A DNA stretch of 64,000 nucleotides from Modestobacter sp. L9-4 (GCF_019112525.1 NZ_CP077800.1:434001-498000), one strand, 5' to 3'; counted from the stretch's first letter, positions 8,032 through 16,742 are shown. The notes: a model not told the origin generated them from the sequence alone. A program made the numbers and translations.

Positions 8032-9504
8032 TCAGCGCAGGGTGCCGCGGGCGGCGGCCTGCACGGTCGCGGCGGCACCGACCTCGGCCAGCGAGGCCAG
8101 CGCCCGCCGGTAGGGCCCGGTGAACCGTTCGTCGTCGGCCAGGTCGCCGAAGACGGCGCGCAGCCGCAGGAAGGCCAGCGGGTCGTCCTCCCGGGCGGCG
8201 GCCCGCAGCGCGTCGGCACGTGGGTCGACCAGTTCGAGCTCCTGCCCGGCGTCGTCGGTGCCGGCCGCCCAGCGCGCCCAGCCGGCGACCGCCACCGCCG
8301 CACGGGTCACGTCGCGGCCGGCGGCGAGGTCCTCGCGGACGACCGGCAGCAGGAACTTCGGCATCCGCTCGGAGCTGTCGACGCACAACCGGGCCAGGGT
8401 GTCGCGGACGTGCGGGTTGGAGAAGCGGGCGAGCAGGTCGGTGCGGTACCGCTCCAGGTCGATGCCGGGCACCGGCGCCAACGTGGGCGTGGCCTCCTCG
8501 GTCATGTAGCCGAGCAGCAGCTCCCGCACCGCAGGGTCCTGGCAGGCGTCGTGGATGAACGTCCAGCCGGCCAGCATGCCCAGGTAGCCCATGCACTGGT
8601 GGCTGGCGTTGAGCAGCCGCAGCTTCATCAGCTCGTAGGGCTCGACGTCGGCGACGAGCTGGACGCCGACGTCCTCCAGCGGCGGGCGGCCGAGGCCGAA
8701 GTCGTCCTGGAGCACCCACTGCGCATAGGGCTCGGCGATGACCGGCCAGCCGTCGTCCACGCCGAACCGGCGGGCCACCTCCTCGCGCTGGGCGTCGCTG
8801 GTGCCCGGGGTGATCCGGTCGACCATCGAGTTGGGGAAGCGCACGTTGCCCGCCACCCAGTCGCCCAGCTCGGGGTCCCGCGCCCGCGCGAAGGCGGTGA
8901 AGCTGTCGGCCGCGACGTCGCCGTTGCCGGGCATGTTGTCGCAGGAGACGACGGTGAACGGCGGCACGCCGCGCGCGCGGCGCCGGGCGAGCGCCTCGAC
9001 GACGAGCCCGAACACCGTGCGCGGGACGGCGCCGGGCCGCAGGTCGGCGACCACGCCGGGCTCGGTGAGGTCGAAGGAGCCGACGCCGGTGGTGTTGTAC
9101 CCGCCCTCGGTGACCGTGAGCGACACGATCCGCACCTGCGGGTCGGCCATCTTCTCCAGCACGGCCTCGGGGTCGTCGGGGGCGAGCAGGTACTCGACCA
9201 TCGAGCCGACCACCCGCGCCTCCAGGGAGCCGTCGGGGTGCGCGAGCACCAGCGTGTACAGCCCGTCCTGGGCGGTGAGGACGTCGCGCATCCGGGCGTC
9301 CGAGGGCAGCACCCCCACCCCGCAGATGCCCCACCCCAGCGCCTGTCCCTGCTCCATCAGCCGGTCCAGGTACATCGCCTGGTGCGAGCGGTGGAAGCCG
9401 CCGACGCCCAGGTGCACGATGCCGGTCCGCACCGCGCTGCGGTCGTAGCCGGGGACGGACACCTCAGGCCCGAGGTCGTGCAGGGTGCTCGCGTCCAGCC
9501 GCAT
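8032..9504 (-). CDS. Mannitol 2-dehydrogenase family oxidoreductase
   Basis: A 490-residue polyol-specific long-chain dehydrogenase. This family interconverts mannitol and fructose (or mannonate/fructuronate, altronate/tagaturonate) with NAD(P). The N-terminal Rossmann part contains IVHLGVGGFHRSHQAMYLD; the catalytic triad of the family is intact as Lys294, Asn299 and His302 in KLRLLNASH. The length and the VGVLPSD and RFPNSMVDRITP segments fit mannitol 2-dehydrogenase best, but fructuronate reductase is possible. Start choice is uncertain: ATG 9504 follows two in-frame GTG codons, with GGGGA about 10 bases upstream. No sugar transporter is adjacent. Confidence 0.9.
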   Translation of the reverse strand: MRLDASTLHDLGPEVSVPGYDRSAVRTGIVHLGVGGFHRSHQAMYLDRLMEQGQALGWGICGVGVLPSDARMRDVLTAQDGLYTLVLAHPDGSLEARVVGSMVEYLLAPDDPEAVLEKMADPQVRIVSLTVTEGGYNTTGVGSFDLTEPGVVADLRPGAVPRTVFGLVVEALARRRARGVPPFTVVSCDNMPGNGDVAADSFTAFARARDPELGDWVAGNVRFPNSMVDRITPGTSDAQREEVARRFGVDDGWPVIAEPYAQWVLQDDFGLGRPPLEDVGVQLVADVEPYELMKLRLLNASHQCMGYLGMLAGWTFIHDACQDPAVRELLLGYMTEEATPTLAPVPGIDLERYRTDLLARFSNPHVRDTLARLCVDSSERMPKFLLPVVREDLAAGRDVTRAAVAVAGWARWAAGTDDAGQELELVDPRADALRAAAREDDPLAFLRLRAVFGDLADDERFTGPYRRALASLAEVGAAATVQAAARGTLR

Positions 9505-9582
9505 CACCACGCCGTCCCCGCACAGGCTGACCGGCAAACCACCGGCCCCTCGCCGCGCAGAGCGTGGCGCGGGACCCTCCCG

Positions 9583-10413
9583 TCAGCCCAGCAGCGCCTG
9601 GCGGAGCTCCGCGGCGTCGGTGCGCACCTGCTCCAGCACGGGCGCGAGGTCGCGTTCGCGCAGCTGGCCGCAGCTGACCCGCTCGATGGGCAGCTCCTCG
9701 TGGTGGCGGTCGACCAGCCGGGCGGCGACCTCGAACGCCGAGCGCAGCAGCGCACCGGAGAAGGAGCTCAGGTCCCCGACCTGCTTGAGCGGCACGAGCA
9801 TGCCGATCGGGAAGCCCCACTGCTCCAGCGCCACCGAGGTCAGCCGCAGCGCCGAGATGCCGTAGCGCTGCACCTCCGCGGCCCGCCGCCCGTCGAAGGA
9901 CCGTTCAGCGGTCCACAGCTCGCCGTAGCCGTCGGGGTCGTTGTGGTGCAGCAGCGCGACGCCCATCTGCGCGAGCAGTCCCAGGCACAGCGCGTCCTGC
10001 GGGCGTTCGGCGAAGCGGGGCGCCAGCGTCGAGGCGGCCAGCGCCAGGCTGGTCGAGGTCTCCCAGAAGTCCTCGGGCAGCCGCGACTCGTCGTCCAGGT
10101 CGGTGAGCGCCACGGTGGCCATCGTGCGCACGGTGGCGAACCCGATGACGGTGACCGCGAACTGCAGCGAGGTGACCCGCCCGCGCATGCCGTAGAAGGC
10201 GGAGTTGGCCAGCTTCATCACCCGGCCGGCGAGCGCGACGTCGCTGGCCAGGATGCGGGACAGCTCCCCGGCGCTGGCGTCGTCGCTGTTGGCGATCGAG
10301 ACGATCTGGGCGGCGACCGGGCGCTGGGCGGCCATGGTGTCGATGCTGGCGAGCACGCGCTCGAGGTCGAACACCGGCGCGACGGCGAGGGTGGGCGTGG
10401 CGAGGGAGGTCAC
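9583..10413 (-). CDS. HDOD domain signalling protein
   Basis: A 276-residue stand-alone HDOD protein. HDOD domains are catalytically dead relatives of HD hydrolases found in signalling proteins, often beside c-di-GMP enzymes. Typical residues are visible: LSRILASDVALAGRVMKLANSAFYG (about 50-75), SLQFAVTVIGFATVRTMA, LGLLAQMGVALLHHNDPDGY and GFPIGMLVPL. The catalytic HD pair is absent, as expected. GTG 10413 is selected because GGAG sits 6 bases upstream and the family begins there. It follows the GGDEF-EAL gene by 73 bases on the same strand, so the two probably form one signalling unit. Confidence 0.9.
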   Translation of the reverse strand: MTSLATPTLAVAPVFDLERVLASIDTMAAQRPVAAQIVSIANSDDASAGELSRILASDVALAGRVMKLANSAFYGMRGRVTSLQFAVTVIGFATVRTMATVALTDLDDESRLPEDFWETSTSLALAASTLAPRFAERPQDALCLGLLAQMGVALLHHNDPDGYGELWTAERSFDGRRAAEVQRYGISALRLTSVALEQWGFPIGMLVPLKQVGDLSSFSGALLRSAFEVAARLVDRHHEELPIERVSCGQLRERDLAPVLEQVRTDAAELRQALLG

Positions 10414-10486
10414 GGGTGCTCCAGGTCTGCGGTGCGGGGCGGGGCGGTGGGGGCGGGGAACCGGGCGGTGGTCGGCCGGTGGCTGG

Positions 10487-12562
10487 TCACCCGGTGGCAC
10501 CGGCCTCGGCGAACCAGGTCGTGGCGTCGGCGGCCGACAGCGGCTCGGCGAGACTGAAGCCCTGCAGGTAGGTGGCGCCCAGGCGGGTGAGCTCCTCGGC
10601 CTGCTCCAGCGTCTCGACGCCCTCGGCGACGGTGCACAGCCCGAGGCTGCCGGCCAGCGCGATGATCGCGGAGGTGATCTCGGGGTGGCCGTCGGCGAGC
10701 TCGGCGACGAAGGAGCGGTCGACCTTGAGGCAGTCCAGCGGCAGGTGCCGGAGGTAGGCCAGCGAGGAGTAGCCGGTGCCGAAGTCGTCGATGGAGACCT
10801 GGACGCCGAGCGCGCGCAGCTGCTGCAGGACCTCGCGCGCCGAGGCGGGGTCCTTCATCAGGGCCGACTCGGTGAGCTCGATCGACAGCCGGTGCGGGCG
10901 CAGGCCGTGCCGCTCCAGCGCCGACTGCACGTGGCCGGTGAGGTGGGCGTCCAGCTGCAGGGCGGAGACGTTGACGTTGGCCCGGCCAGGTGCGGCCTCG
11001 CCCAGCTGTGCGTCCCACTCGGCCAGCTGCCGGCAGGTCTCGTCGAGCACCAGCAGGCCGAGCCCGGACACCAGGCCGGTCTCCTCGGCCAGCGGCACGA
11101 ACGTGACCGGGCTGATCGGCCCGCGCTCGGGGTGCTCCCAGCGGGCCAGGGTCTCCACGGCGACGGGCTGACCGTCGGCGGTGCTGAAGATGGGCTGGTA
11201 GACGCAGCGGATCTCGCGGCGCTCGATGGCGTCGCGCAGGTCGGCGACCAGCCGCAGCTTGTCCCGGGCCTCGGCGCGCGCGTGCTGGTCCAGCACGGTG
11301 ATCCGGCCCTTGCCGCCGGCCTTGGCCTGGTACATGGCGATGTCGCAGTCGCGGATGAGCTCCTCGGCGGCGACGTGCTCGGCGGTCTGCACGGTGACCC
11401 CGACGCTGGCGGTGGGCCGCACGTCGACCCCGCCGAGGGTCATCGGGTCACGCAGCGCGGCGCCGATGCGCTCGGCCAGCGCCACGGCGTCGTCCTCGTC
11501 GACGTCCTCGGCCACGACGACGAACTCGTCGCCGCCGAAGCGGGCCACCAGGTCACCGGGCCGCACGGTGGCGCGCAGCCGGCGGGCCACCTCGACCAGC
11601 AGCTCGTCGCCGGCGGCGTGGCCGAGGGAGTCGTTGACGACCTTGAAGTCGTCCAGGTCCAGGAAGATGCAGGCCAGCCTGCCGCCGCCGCCCGGGGTGA
11701 AGTGGTCGATGACGTGGTCGGCCAGCAGCGTGCGGTTGGGCAGCCCGGTGAGCGGGTCGTGGTTGGCCTGGTGGGCCAGCCGCGCCTCGAAGGCCAGCCG
11801 GTCGGTGACGTCCTCGATCGTGGCGACGAAGCCCGCGCCCACCCCGGGGGTGAACAGGTGGGAGAAGCGGATGACCGTGGTCCGCACGCCGCCGTCGTCG
11901 TGGACCAGCCGCGCCCGTGCCTCGCCCTCGCCACCGTCGAGCACGGCCACGGCCTGCTCGATGACGCCGTCGAGGTCCTCGGGGTGCACGGTGGTCATCC
12001 AGCCGGTGCCCAGCAGCTGCTCGGCCTGCGCGCCGACGAGGGTGCAGAACGCGTCGTTGACGTGGGCCAGGCGCATGCCCTGCTCCGAGAGCAGGGTCGG
12101 CACCGGGGAGCGCTCGGTGAGGGTGGAGAACCGGCGCTCGGAGGCGTCGGCGGTGGCCCGCAGGGCGCGCTCGGTCTCGTTGGCCGTGGACCTCAGCCGC
12201 ACGCTCCAGCGCCGTCCGGCCGCCGACGGGACGGCGGTGACCGCGCAGTCGACGACCGCACCGCTGGCGCAGCGCACCGGCAGCGCCATGCTCACGGCGC
12301 GCTCGCGGCGCAGCAGCAGCTTGAGCTCGGCGGGGCTCAGGGACGGCAGCAGCACGTGGAAGGCGAGCGCGCGCAGGTCCTCCAGGGCGAGGCCGAGCAG
12401 CCCGACGGCCTTCTCGTTGCCCCAGCTGACGCGCAGGACGCCGTCCACCGGCTCCACGACGAGGATGGCCATGGCGTCGCTGACCCGCACGCCGTGGAAG
12501 ACCGTCGCGACGATCTCGGCGGACACCTCGTGCTCGTCCACCACCCGCGTCCGCGCTGGCAC
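10487..12562 (-). CDS. PAS-PAS-GGDEF-EAL cyclic di-GMP turnover protein
   Basis: A 691-residue soluble bifunctional c-di-GMP protein. Order: PAS-like region (about 20-125), second PAS (about 140-255, with WMTTVHPEDLD), GGDEF domain (about 265-420; intact RFGGDEF at 342-348 and NDSLGHAAGD) and EAL domain (about 430-685). The EAL signature reads ETLARW rather than EALLRW, but the catalytic set is present: NVSALQL, ELTESAL, IDDFGTGYSS, LKVDRSFV, AEGVET and QGFSL. Both synthesis and hydrolysis therefore look possible. No membrane helix is present; the PAS domains are the likely input. GTG 12562 is preferred because GGGAGGAGG lies 7 bases before it. The HDOD gene follows. Confidence 0.95.
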   Translation of the reverse strand: MPARTRVVDEHEVSAEIVATVFHGVRVSDAMAILVVEPVDGVLRVSWGNEKAVGLLGLALEDLRALAFHVLLPSLSPAELKLLLRRERAVSMALPVRCASGAVVDCAVTAVPSAAGRRWSVRLRSTANETERALRATADASERRFSTLTERSPVPTLLSEQGMRLAHVNDAFCTLVGAQAEQLLGTGWMTTVHPEDLDGVIEQAVAVLDGGEGEARARLVHDDGGVRTTVIRFSHLFTPGVGAGFVATIEDVTDRLAFEARLAHQANHDPLTGLPNRTLLADHVIDHFTPGGGGRLACIFLDLDDFKVVNDSLGHAAGDELLVEVARRLRATVRPGDLVARFGGDEFVVVAEDVDEDDAVALAERIGAALRDPMTLGGVDVRPTASVGVTVQTAEHVAAEELIRDCDIAMYQAKAGGKGRITVLDQHARAEARDKLRLVADLRDAIERREIRCVYQPIFSTADGQPVAVETLARWEHPERGPISPVTFVPLAEETGLVSGLGLLVLDETCRQLAEWDAQLGEAAPGRANVNVSALQLDAHLTGHVQSALERHGLRPHRLSIELTESALMKDPASAREVLQQLRALGVQVSIDDFGTGYSSLAYLRHLPLDCLKVDRSFVAELADGHPEITSAIIALAGSLGLCTVAEGVETLEQAEELTRLGATYLQGFSLAEPLSAADATTWFAEAGATG

Positions 12563-12722
12563 GTGGGGGCCTCCTCCCGTCGCCCGACAGGACGCATCCG
12601 TGCGTCCTGACCAGAGCCTCGGCGCGGCGGGGACTCCTCTCCAGCACATCCGGCGGAACTCCCCCCAACGGGGCGGCGCCGCCGGCACCGGTCACAGCGG
12701 GTGAGCCCGGGCCCCCGGTGCA

Positions 12723-12749
12723 CGGGGCCCCGGACGCCCGGGGCCCCGG
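12723..12749 (-). terminator. GC hairpin downstream of the TIGR04222-like gene
   Basis: Two nearly identical self-complementary GC blocks (12723-12733 and 12738-12749) separated by four bases just after the stop at 12759. Together they can form a very stable stem. Intrinsic terminator inferred; there is no T-run. Confidence 0.5.
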
Positions 12750-12758
12750 CGCCGGAGG

Positions 12759-13427
12759 TCAGCAGCCACCACCCCCGCCGCCACCGCCGTCACCTCCGCC
12801 GCAGCCCCCGCCGTCACCACCCCAGCCACCGCCACCGCCCCAGCCACCGCCACCGCCGCTGTCCCCACCGCCCCAGGCGAGGAACGGCGTCCCCGACACC
12901 CCGCCGTCGTACCACCCGGACGACCGGGGTCGACGTCCGCCGGTCCGCCGCCGCCCCGGGGCGGCGCCGAACACGAGCTCGCAGCGCGCCCGGTCGGTCA
13001 TCGCGCGCACCCCGTCGAGCGCCACCCGGAGCTCGTCGGTGGCCGGCTCCTGCGCCCGCGCCTCGGCCAGCAGGCGCCGGCCGACCGCCGTGGGCACCCG
13101 GGCGGGCCGGGAGCCGGAGACCCACGCCCACGGGTTCGCCCGCAGCAGGCCCTCGGCGACCAGCCGGTCGGCGACGGCCAGGACGCGCGGGTCGTCCTCC
13201 AGCCGGGCCCGGACGGTCGGCGCCGACCGTCGGATGCCACCGACCAGCTCGTGCACCGCGGCCTCGACCGGGTGCGCGGGGACGGCGCCGGTGGCGCGCA
13301 GCAGACCCGCGTCGTCCACCTGCAGGGAGCCGCGGGCCAGGAGGCCGACGACCGCGGTGTCGACCACGCGGGCGGGGCCGCCGGTCAGCGCCGCGAGGGC
13401 GTGGGGGTCGGTGCGGGTGCTGGTCAT
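12759..13427 (-). CDS. TIGR04222-like protein with glycine/cysteine-rich C-terminus
   Basis: A 222-residue protein. Residues 8-135 resemble the TIGR04222 family of actinobacterial membrane-associated proteins (LTGGPARVVDTAVVGLLARG, then an alternating helical region with RRLLAEA). Members usually end in a long glycine/cysteine stretch, and this one does: from about residue 185 it is almost entirely glycine with scattered Trp, Asp and three cysteines, the last residue being Cys. Unlike many relatives, no convincing membrane helix is visible. Role unknown; the tail could bind metal or carry a modification (inference). AAGGAC lies about 9 bases before the ATG. It is divergent from the XRE regulator. 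Confidence 0.72.
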   Translation of the reverse strand: MTSTRTDPHALAALTGGPARVVDTAVVGLLARGSLQVDDAGLLRATGAVPAHPVEAAVHELVGGIRRSAPTVRARLEDDPRVLAVADRLVAEGLLRANPWAWVSGSRPARVPTAVGRRLLAEARAQEPATDELRVALDGVRAMTDRARCELVFGAAPGRRRTGGRRPRSSGWYDGGVSGTPFLAWGGGDSGGGGGWGGGGGWGGDGGGCGGGDGGGGGGGGC

Positions 13428-13545
13428 CGCTGTCCGTCCTTACAGGTGGGAGAGGCGGGACGACTGCTGCGCAGAAGGTCGCACCGCTCCCCCGGTGGAC
13501 GGAAGGCCACTTGCAAGATTGCACGCACACGCCCACGCTGCCGGC

Positions 13546-14433
13546 ATGTCGGTCATCGAGACGCCGTCGGTGCGCGAGCGCCGGCTGGCCGCCGAGCTGC
13601 GGGTGCTGCGCACGGCCGCGCAGCTGCACGGCAAGGACGTCGCTGCCGCGCTGGGCTGGTCACCGTCGAAGGTGTCCCGGATCGAGACCGGCCGCAGCGG
13701 CGTCAGCGGCGCGGACCTGGAGCGCCTCGTGCAGCTCTACGGCGTGCCGGAGCCGCAGGCCGGGCTGCTCCGGCGGCTCGCGCCCTCGGCGCGCCCGCGC
13801 GGCTGGTGGGACGCCTACGCCGAGACGCTCTCCCCCGGCTACGCCAACCTCATCCGGATGGAGTCCGGGTCGCGGGCACTGCGCTGCTACGGGGCACTCG
13901 TCCCGCACGCGCTGCTGCAGACACCGGACTTCGCCCGCGAGGTGATCCTGTCGACCTGGGAGCGGCCGTCCCCGGCCGAGGTCGAGCGCCGGGTGCAGGT
14001 GTGCCGACGGCGGCAGGAGGTCCTCGACGCCGACCGGGACGGCGGGGCCGTGACGCTGTCGGCGGTGCTGGACGAGTCGGTGCTGCGCCGGTGCGTCGTC
14101 CCCGGCGACCCGGCCCGGGACACCGAGGTGCGCCGCGGGCAGCTGCGGCGGCTGGTCGAGGTCGCCGCCCGGCCCGGGGTGCGGCTGCAGGTGCTCCCCT
14201 TCTCCGCCGGGCTGCCACCGGTGACCGCCGGGTCGTTCTCGGTGCTGGACTCCCTGGCCACCGCCACGGCCGACGCGGTCTACCTGGAGAACAAGACCCG
14301 CATCTTCTTCCTCGACGCCGAGGCCGAGGTGCACCGCTACACCCAGGCCTTCGACCTGATCAGCCGGATGGCGCTGGACCCCGCGGACTCCGTGGCGCTG
14401 ATCGAGACGGAGCTGGCCGCACTGCCCGGCTGA
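13546..14433 (+). CDS. XRE-family regulator with DUF5753 domain
   Basis: A 295-residue DNA-binding protein of the common actinomycete XRE-DUF5753 (Scr1-like) type. The helix-turn-helix is at about residues 10-65 (RLAAELRVLRTAAQLHGKDV followed by LGWSPSKVSRIETG), and the rest is DUF5753, recognisable by YANLIRMESGSRALRCYG, VPHALLQTPDFAREV and LPFSAGLPP. Such proteins often sit beside a small DUF397 gene; none is present here, the next gene being a flavin monooxygenase 77 bases away. The ATG at 13546 gives the normal N-terminus. Targets are unknown; the divergent TIGR04222-like gene and its own promoter are plausible. Confidence 0.9.
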   Translation: MSVIETPSVRERRLAAELRVLRTAAQLHGKDVAAALGWSPSKVSRIETGRSGVSGADLERLVQLYGVPEPQAGLLRRLAPSARPRGWWDAYAETLSPGYANLIRMESGSRALRCYGALVPHALLQTPDFAREVILSTWERPSPAEVERRVQVCRRRQEVLDADRDGGAVTLSAVLDESVLRRCVVPGDPARDTEVRRGQLRRLVEVAARPGVRLQVLPFSAGLPPVTAGSFSVLDSLATATADAVYLENKTRIFFLDAEAEVHRYTQAFDLISRMALDPADSVALIETELAALPG

Positions 14434-14475
14434 CGGGGAATGGCCCGGGGTGTGGCAGGGTTCCACCGAGCAGTA

Positions 14476-14489
14476 GTTGCACTCTCAAC
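14476..14489. promoter_or_regulatory. Inverted repeat before the monooxygenase gene (possible operator)
   Basis: GTTG and CAAC half-sites flank a 6-base centre, 21 bases upstream of the LLM monooxygenase ATG. The arrangement resembles MarR-type operators. No MarR gene is adjacent, so the binding protein is unknown. Confidence 0.35.
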
Positions 14490-14510
14490 GACCAGTACGA
14501 GGAGCACGCC

Positions 14511-15653
14511 ATGCAGTTCGGGGTCTTCACCGTCGGCGACGTCACGCCCGACCCGACCACCGGCCGGGCACCCACCGAGGCCGAGCGCATCAAGGCGATG
14601 ATCGCCATCGCGCTCAAGGCCGAGGAGGTCGGACTCGACGTCTTCGCCATGGGCGAGCACCACAACCCGCCGTTCGTGCCCTCCTCCCCCACCACGGCGC
14701 TGGGGTACATCGCCGCGCGGACCTCCACGCTGCAGCTGTCGACGGCCACGACGCTGATCACCACCAACGACCCGGTGAAGATCGCCGAGGACTACGCGAT
14801 GCTGCAGCACGTCTCCGACGGCCGGGTCGACCTGACGCTGGGCCGCGGCAACACCGGCCCGGTCTACCCGTGGTTCGGCAAGGACATCCGGGACGGCATC
14901 CCGCTGGCGGTGGAGAACTACCAGCTGCTGCGCCGGCTGTGGCGCGAGGACGTCGTCGACTGGTCGGGGCGGTTCCGCACCCCGCTGCAGGGCTTCACCT
15001 CCACCCCGCGCCCGCTGGACGGCGTCCCGCCCTTCGTCTGGCACGGCTCCATCCGCAGCCCGCAGATCGCCGAGCAGGCCGCCTTCTACGGCGACGGCTT
15101 CTTCCACAACCACATCTTCTGGCCCAAGGAGCACACCCAGCGGATGGTCGAGTACTACCGCCGCCGGTACGCCCACTACGGCCACGGCGATCCCGACCAG
15201 GCGATCGTGGGCCTGGGCGGTCAGGTGTTCATCCGGAAGAACAGCCAGGACGCCGTCCGGGAGTTCCGCCCCTACTTCGACAACGCCCCGGTCTACGGTC
15301 ACGGGCCCTCGCTGGAGGACTTCTCCTCCCAGACGCCGCTGACCGTCGGCTCGCCGGAGCAGGTGATCGAGCGGACGCTCGGCTTCCGCGACTACGTCGG
15401 TGACTACCAGCGCCAGCTGTTCCTCATCGACCACGCCGGGCTGCCGCTGAAGACGGTGCTGGAGCAGCTGGACGTCCTGGGCGAGGAGGTCGTGCCGGTG
15501 CTGCGCCGGGAGTTCGCCGCGCTGAAGCCCGCGCACGTGCCCGAGGCCCCGACGCACGCCTCGCTGGTGGCCGCCGCCGGTGGCGCGCACGACACCACCG
15601 TGCACGCGCTGGACGACGTCACCGGCCGGACCGTGGAGGGGGCGCGGGCATGA
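14511..15653 (+). CDS. LLM-class FMN-dependent monooxygenase, CE1758 family
   Basis: A 380-residue luciferase-like monooxygenase. It matches the CE1758-type subgroup: MQFGVFTVGDVTPDPTTGR at the start, then GEHHNPPFVPSSP, the flavin-site segment LSTATTLITTNDPVKIAEDYAML and HVSDGRVDLTLGRGN. Enzymes of this class use reduced FMN and oxygen to oxidise an unidentified substrate. GAGGAG lies 8 bases before the ATG. The stop overlaps the start of the FMN reductase gene by 4 bases (ATGA), so the two are translationally coupled and the reductase most likely supplies FMNH2. The substrate cannot be predicted. Confidence 0.93.
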   Translation: MQFGVFTVGDVTPDPTTGRAPTEAERIKAMIAIALKAEEVGLDVFAMGEHHNPPFVPSSPTTALGYIAARTSTLQLSTATTLITTNDPVKIAEDYAMLQHVSDGRVDLTLGRGNTGPVYPWFGKDIRDGIPLAVENYQLLRRLWREDVVDWSGRFRTPLQGFTSTPRPLDGVPPFVWHGSIRSPQIAEQAAFYGDGFFHNHIFWPKEHTQRMVEYYRRRYAHYGHGDPDQAIVGLGGQVFIRKNSQDAVREFRPYFDNAPVYGHGPSLEDFSSQTPLTVGSPEQVIERTLGFRDYVGDYQRQLFLIDHAGLPLKTVLEQLDVLGEEVVPVLRREFAALKPAHVPEAPTHASLVAAAGGAHDTTVHALDDVTGRTVEGARA

Positions 15654-16270
15654 CCACCCGCACCCTGGCCGTGCTGAGCGCCGGCCTGAGCGTCCCGTCG
15701 TCCACCCGGCTGCTGGCCGACCGGCTGACGACGGCGACCGTGGCCGCGCTGCAGGCCCGCGGCGAGGACGCGACGGTCGAGGTCGTGGAGCTGCGCGCGC
15801 ACGCCCACGACCTCGCCGACGCCCTGGTCACCGGCTTCCCGAACGCGGCCCTGCGCACGGCGGTCGACACGGTGGTCGGCGCCGACGGGCTGATCGCGGT
15901 CACGCCGGTGTTCTCCGCCAGCTACAGCGGGCTGTTCAAGACGTTCTTCGACGTCCTGGACAACGACGCGCTCACCGGGAAGCCGGTGCTCATGGGGGCG
16001 ACCGCGGGCAGCCCGCGCCACTCGCTGGTGCTCGAGCACGCCGTCCGCCCGCTGTTCTCCTACCTGCGCGCGGTCACCGTGCCGACCGCGGTGTTCGCCG
16101 CCGCCGACGACTGGGCCGGCGGCGGGGTGGACCAGACGCTGGCCTCCCGCATCGAGCGGGCCGCCGGCGAGCTGGCCGGGCTGGTCGCCGGGCAGCCGGT
16201 GAGCAGCCGGCCCGCCGACCCGTTCGCCGACCCGACGACCTCGTTCGAGGACCTGCTCAGGGGGCAGTGA
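15650..16270 (+). CDS. NADPH-dependent FMN reductase, CE1759 family
   Basis: A 206-residue flavodoxin-like reductase. Family features are the N-terminal LAVLSAGLSVPSSTRLLADRL (phosphate-binding loop), the TPVFSASYSGLFKTFFDVLD segment contacting flavin and GKPVLMGATAGSPRHSLVLEH. It belongs to the CE1759 group, which regularly accompanies CE1758-type monooxygenases as here, and would provide reduced FMN. It begins inside the last codons of the monooxygenase gene. Its 3' end overlaps the convergent VOC gene by 14 bases. Confidence 0.93.
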   Translation: MTTRTLAVLSAGLSVPSSTRLLADRLTTATVAALQARGEDATVEVVELRAHAHDLADALVTGFPNAALRTAVDTVVGADGLIAVTPVFSASYSGLFKTFFDVLDNDALTGKPVLMGATAGSPRHSLVLEHAVRPLFSYLRAVTVPTAVFAAADDWAGGGVDQTLASRIERAAGELAGLVAGQPVSSRPADPFADPTTSFEDLLRGQ

Positions 16271-16742
16271 CCCCCGCGGGGGCGGCGGCCGCGTCGTCGG
16301 CCGCCGCCTCCAGCTCAGCGACGACGATCCGGTGCATGCCGAGCATGGCCTGCTGCGCCCGGCGCGCACGGTCGGGATCGGGGTCGGTCACCAGCTCGAC
16401 CAGCCGGGTCGGCACCACCTGCCACCAGAACCCGAAGCGGTCCCGCAGCCAGCCGCACATGCTCTCCTCGCCCCCCTCGGACAGCGCGTCCCAGTAGTGG
16501 TCGACCTCCGCCTGGTCGGTGCAGGAGATCGAGAGGCTCAGCGCCCAGGAGGCCGACTGCCCCGGACCACCGTTCAGCCCCATGTACGGCTGGCCGTCGA
16601 GGGTCCACTCGACGACGAGCGCCGACCCGTCGGGGTTGCGGCGGACGTCGGTCACCGCCGAGTTCGGGAACACCGACGTGTAGAAGGTCGCGGCCTGCTC
16701 GGCGTCGCCGTCGAACCACAGGCAGGGTGTCTGGACGGGCAT
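16257..16742 (-). CDS. VOC superfamily protein, PhnB / 3-demethylubiquinone methyltransferase-like
   Basis: A 161-residue protein of the glyoxalase/bleomycin-resistance superfamily, close to the group often named PhnB or 3-demethylubiquinone-9 3-methyltransferase-like. Typical stretches are TPCLWFDGDAEQAATFYTSVF, YMGLNGGPG and CGWLRDRFGFWWQVVPTRL. Such names are inherited and say little about function; no methyltransferase fold is present. The C-terminal 25 residues are alanine-rich. AGGAGAGG lies 7 bases before the ATG. It stands alone and converges with the FMN reductase gene. Confidence 0.85.
   Translation of the reverse strand: MPVQTPCLWFDGDAEQAATFYTSVFPNSAVTDVRRNPDGSALVVEWTLDGQPYMGLNGGPGQSASWALSLSISCTDQAEVDHYWDALSEGGEESMCGWLRDRFGFWWQVVPTRLVELVTDPDPDRARRAQQAMLGMHRIVVAELEAAADDAAAAPAGVTAP

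Noticed and set aside
7169..9334. 721-codon frame joining the hypothetical protein to the antisense of mannitol dehydrogenase
   Set aside because: The upstream two thirds read as Arg/Ala/Gly noise in another frame of the dehydrogenase; a strong ribosome-binding site supports the shorter start at 7999.
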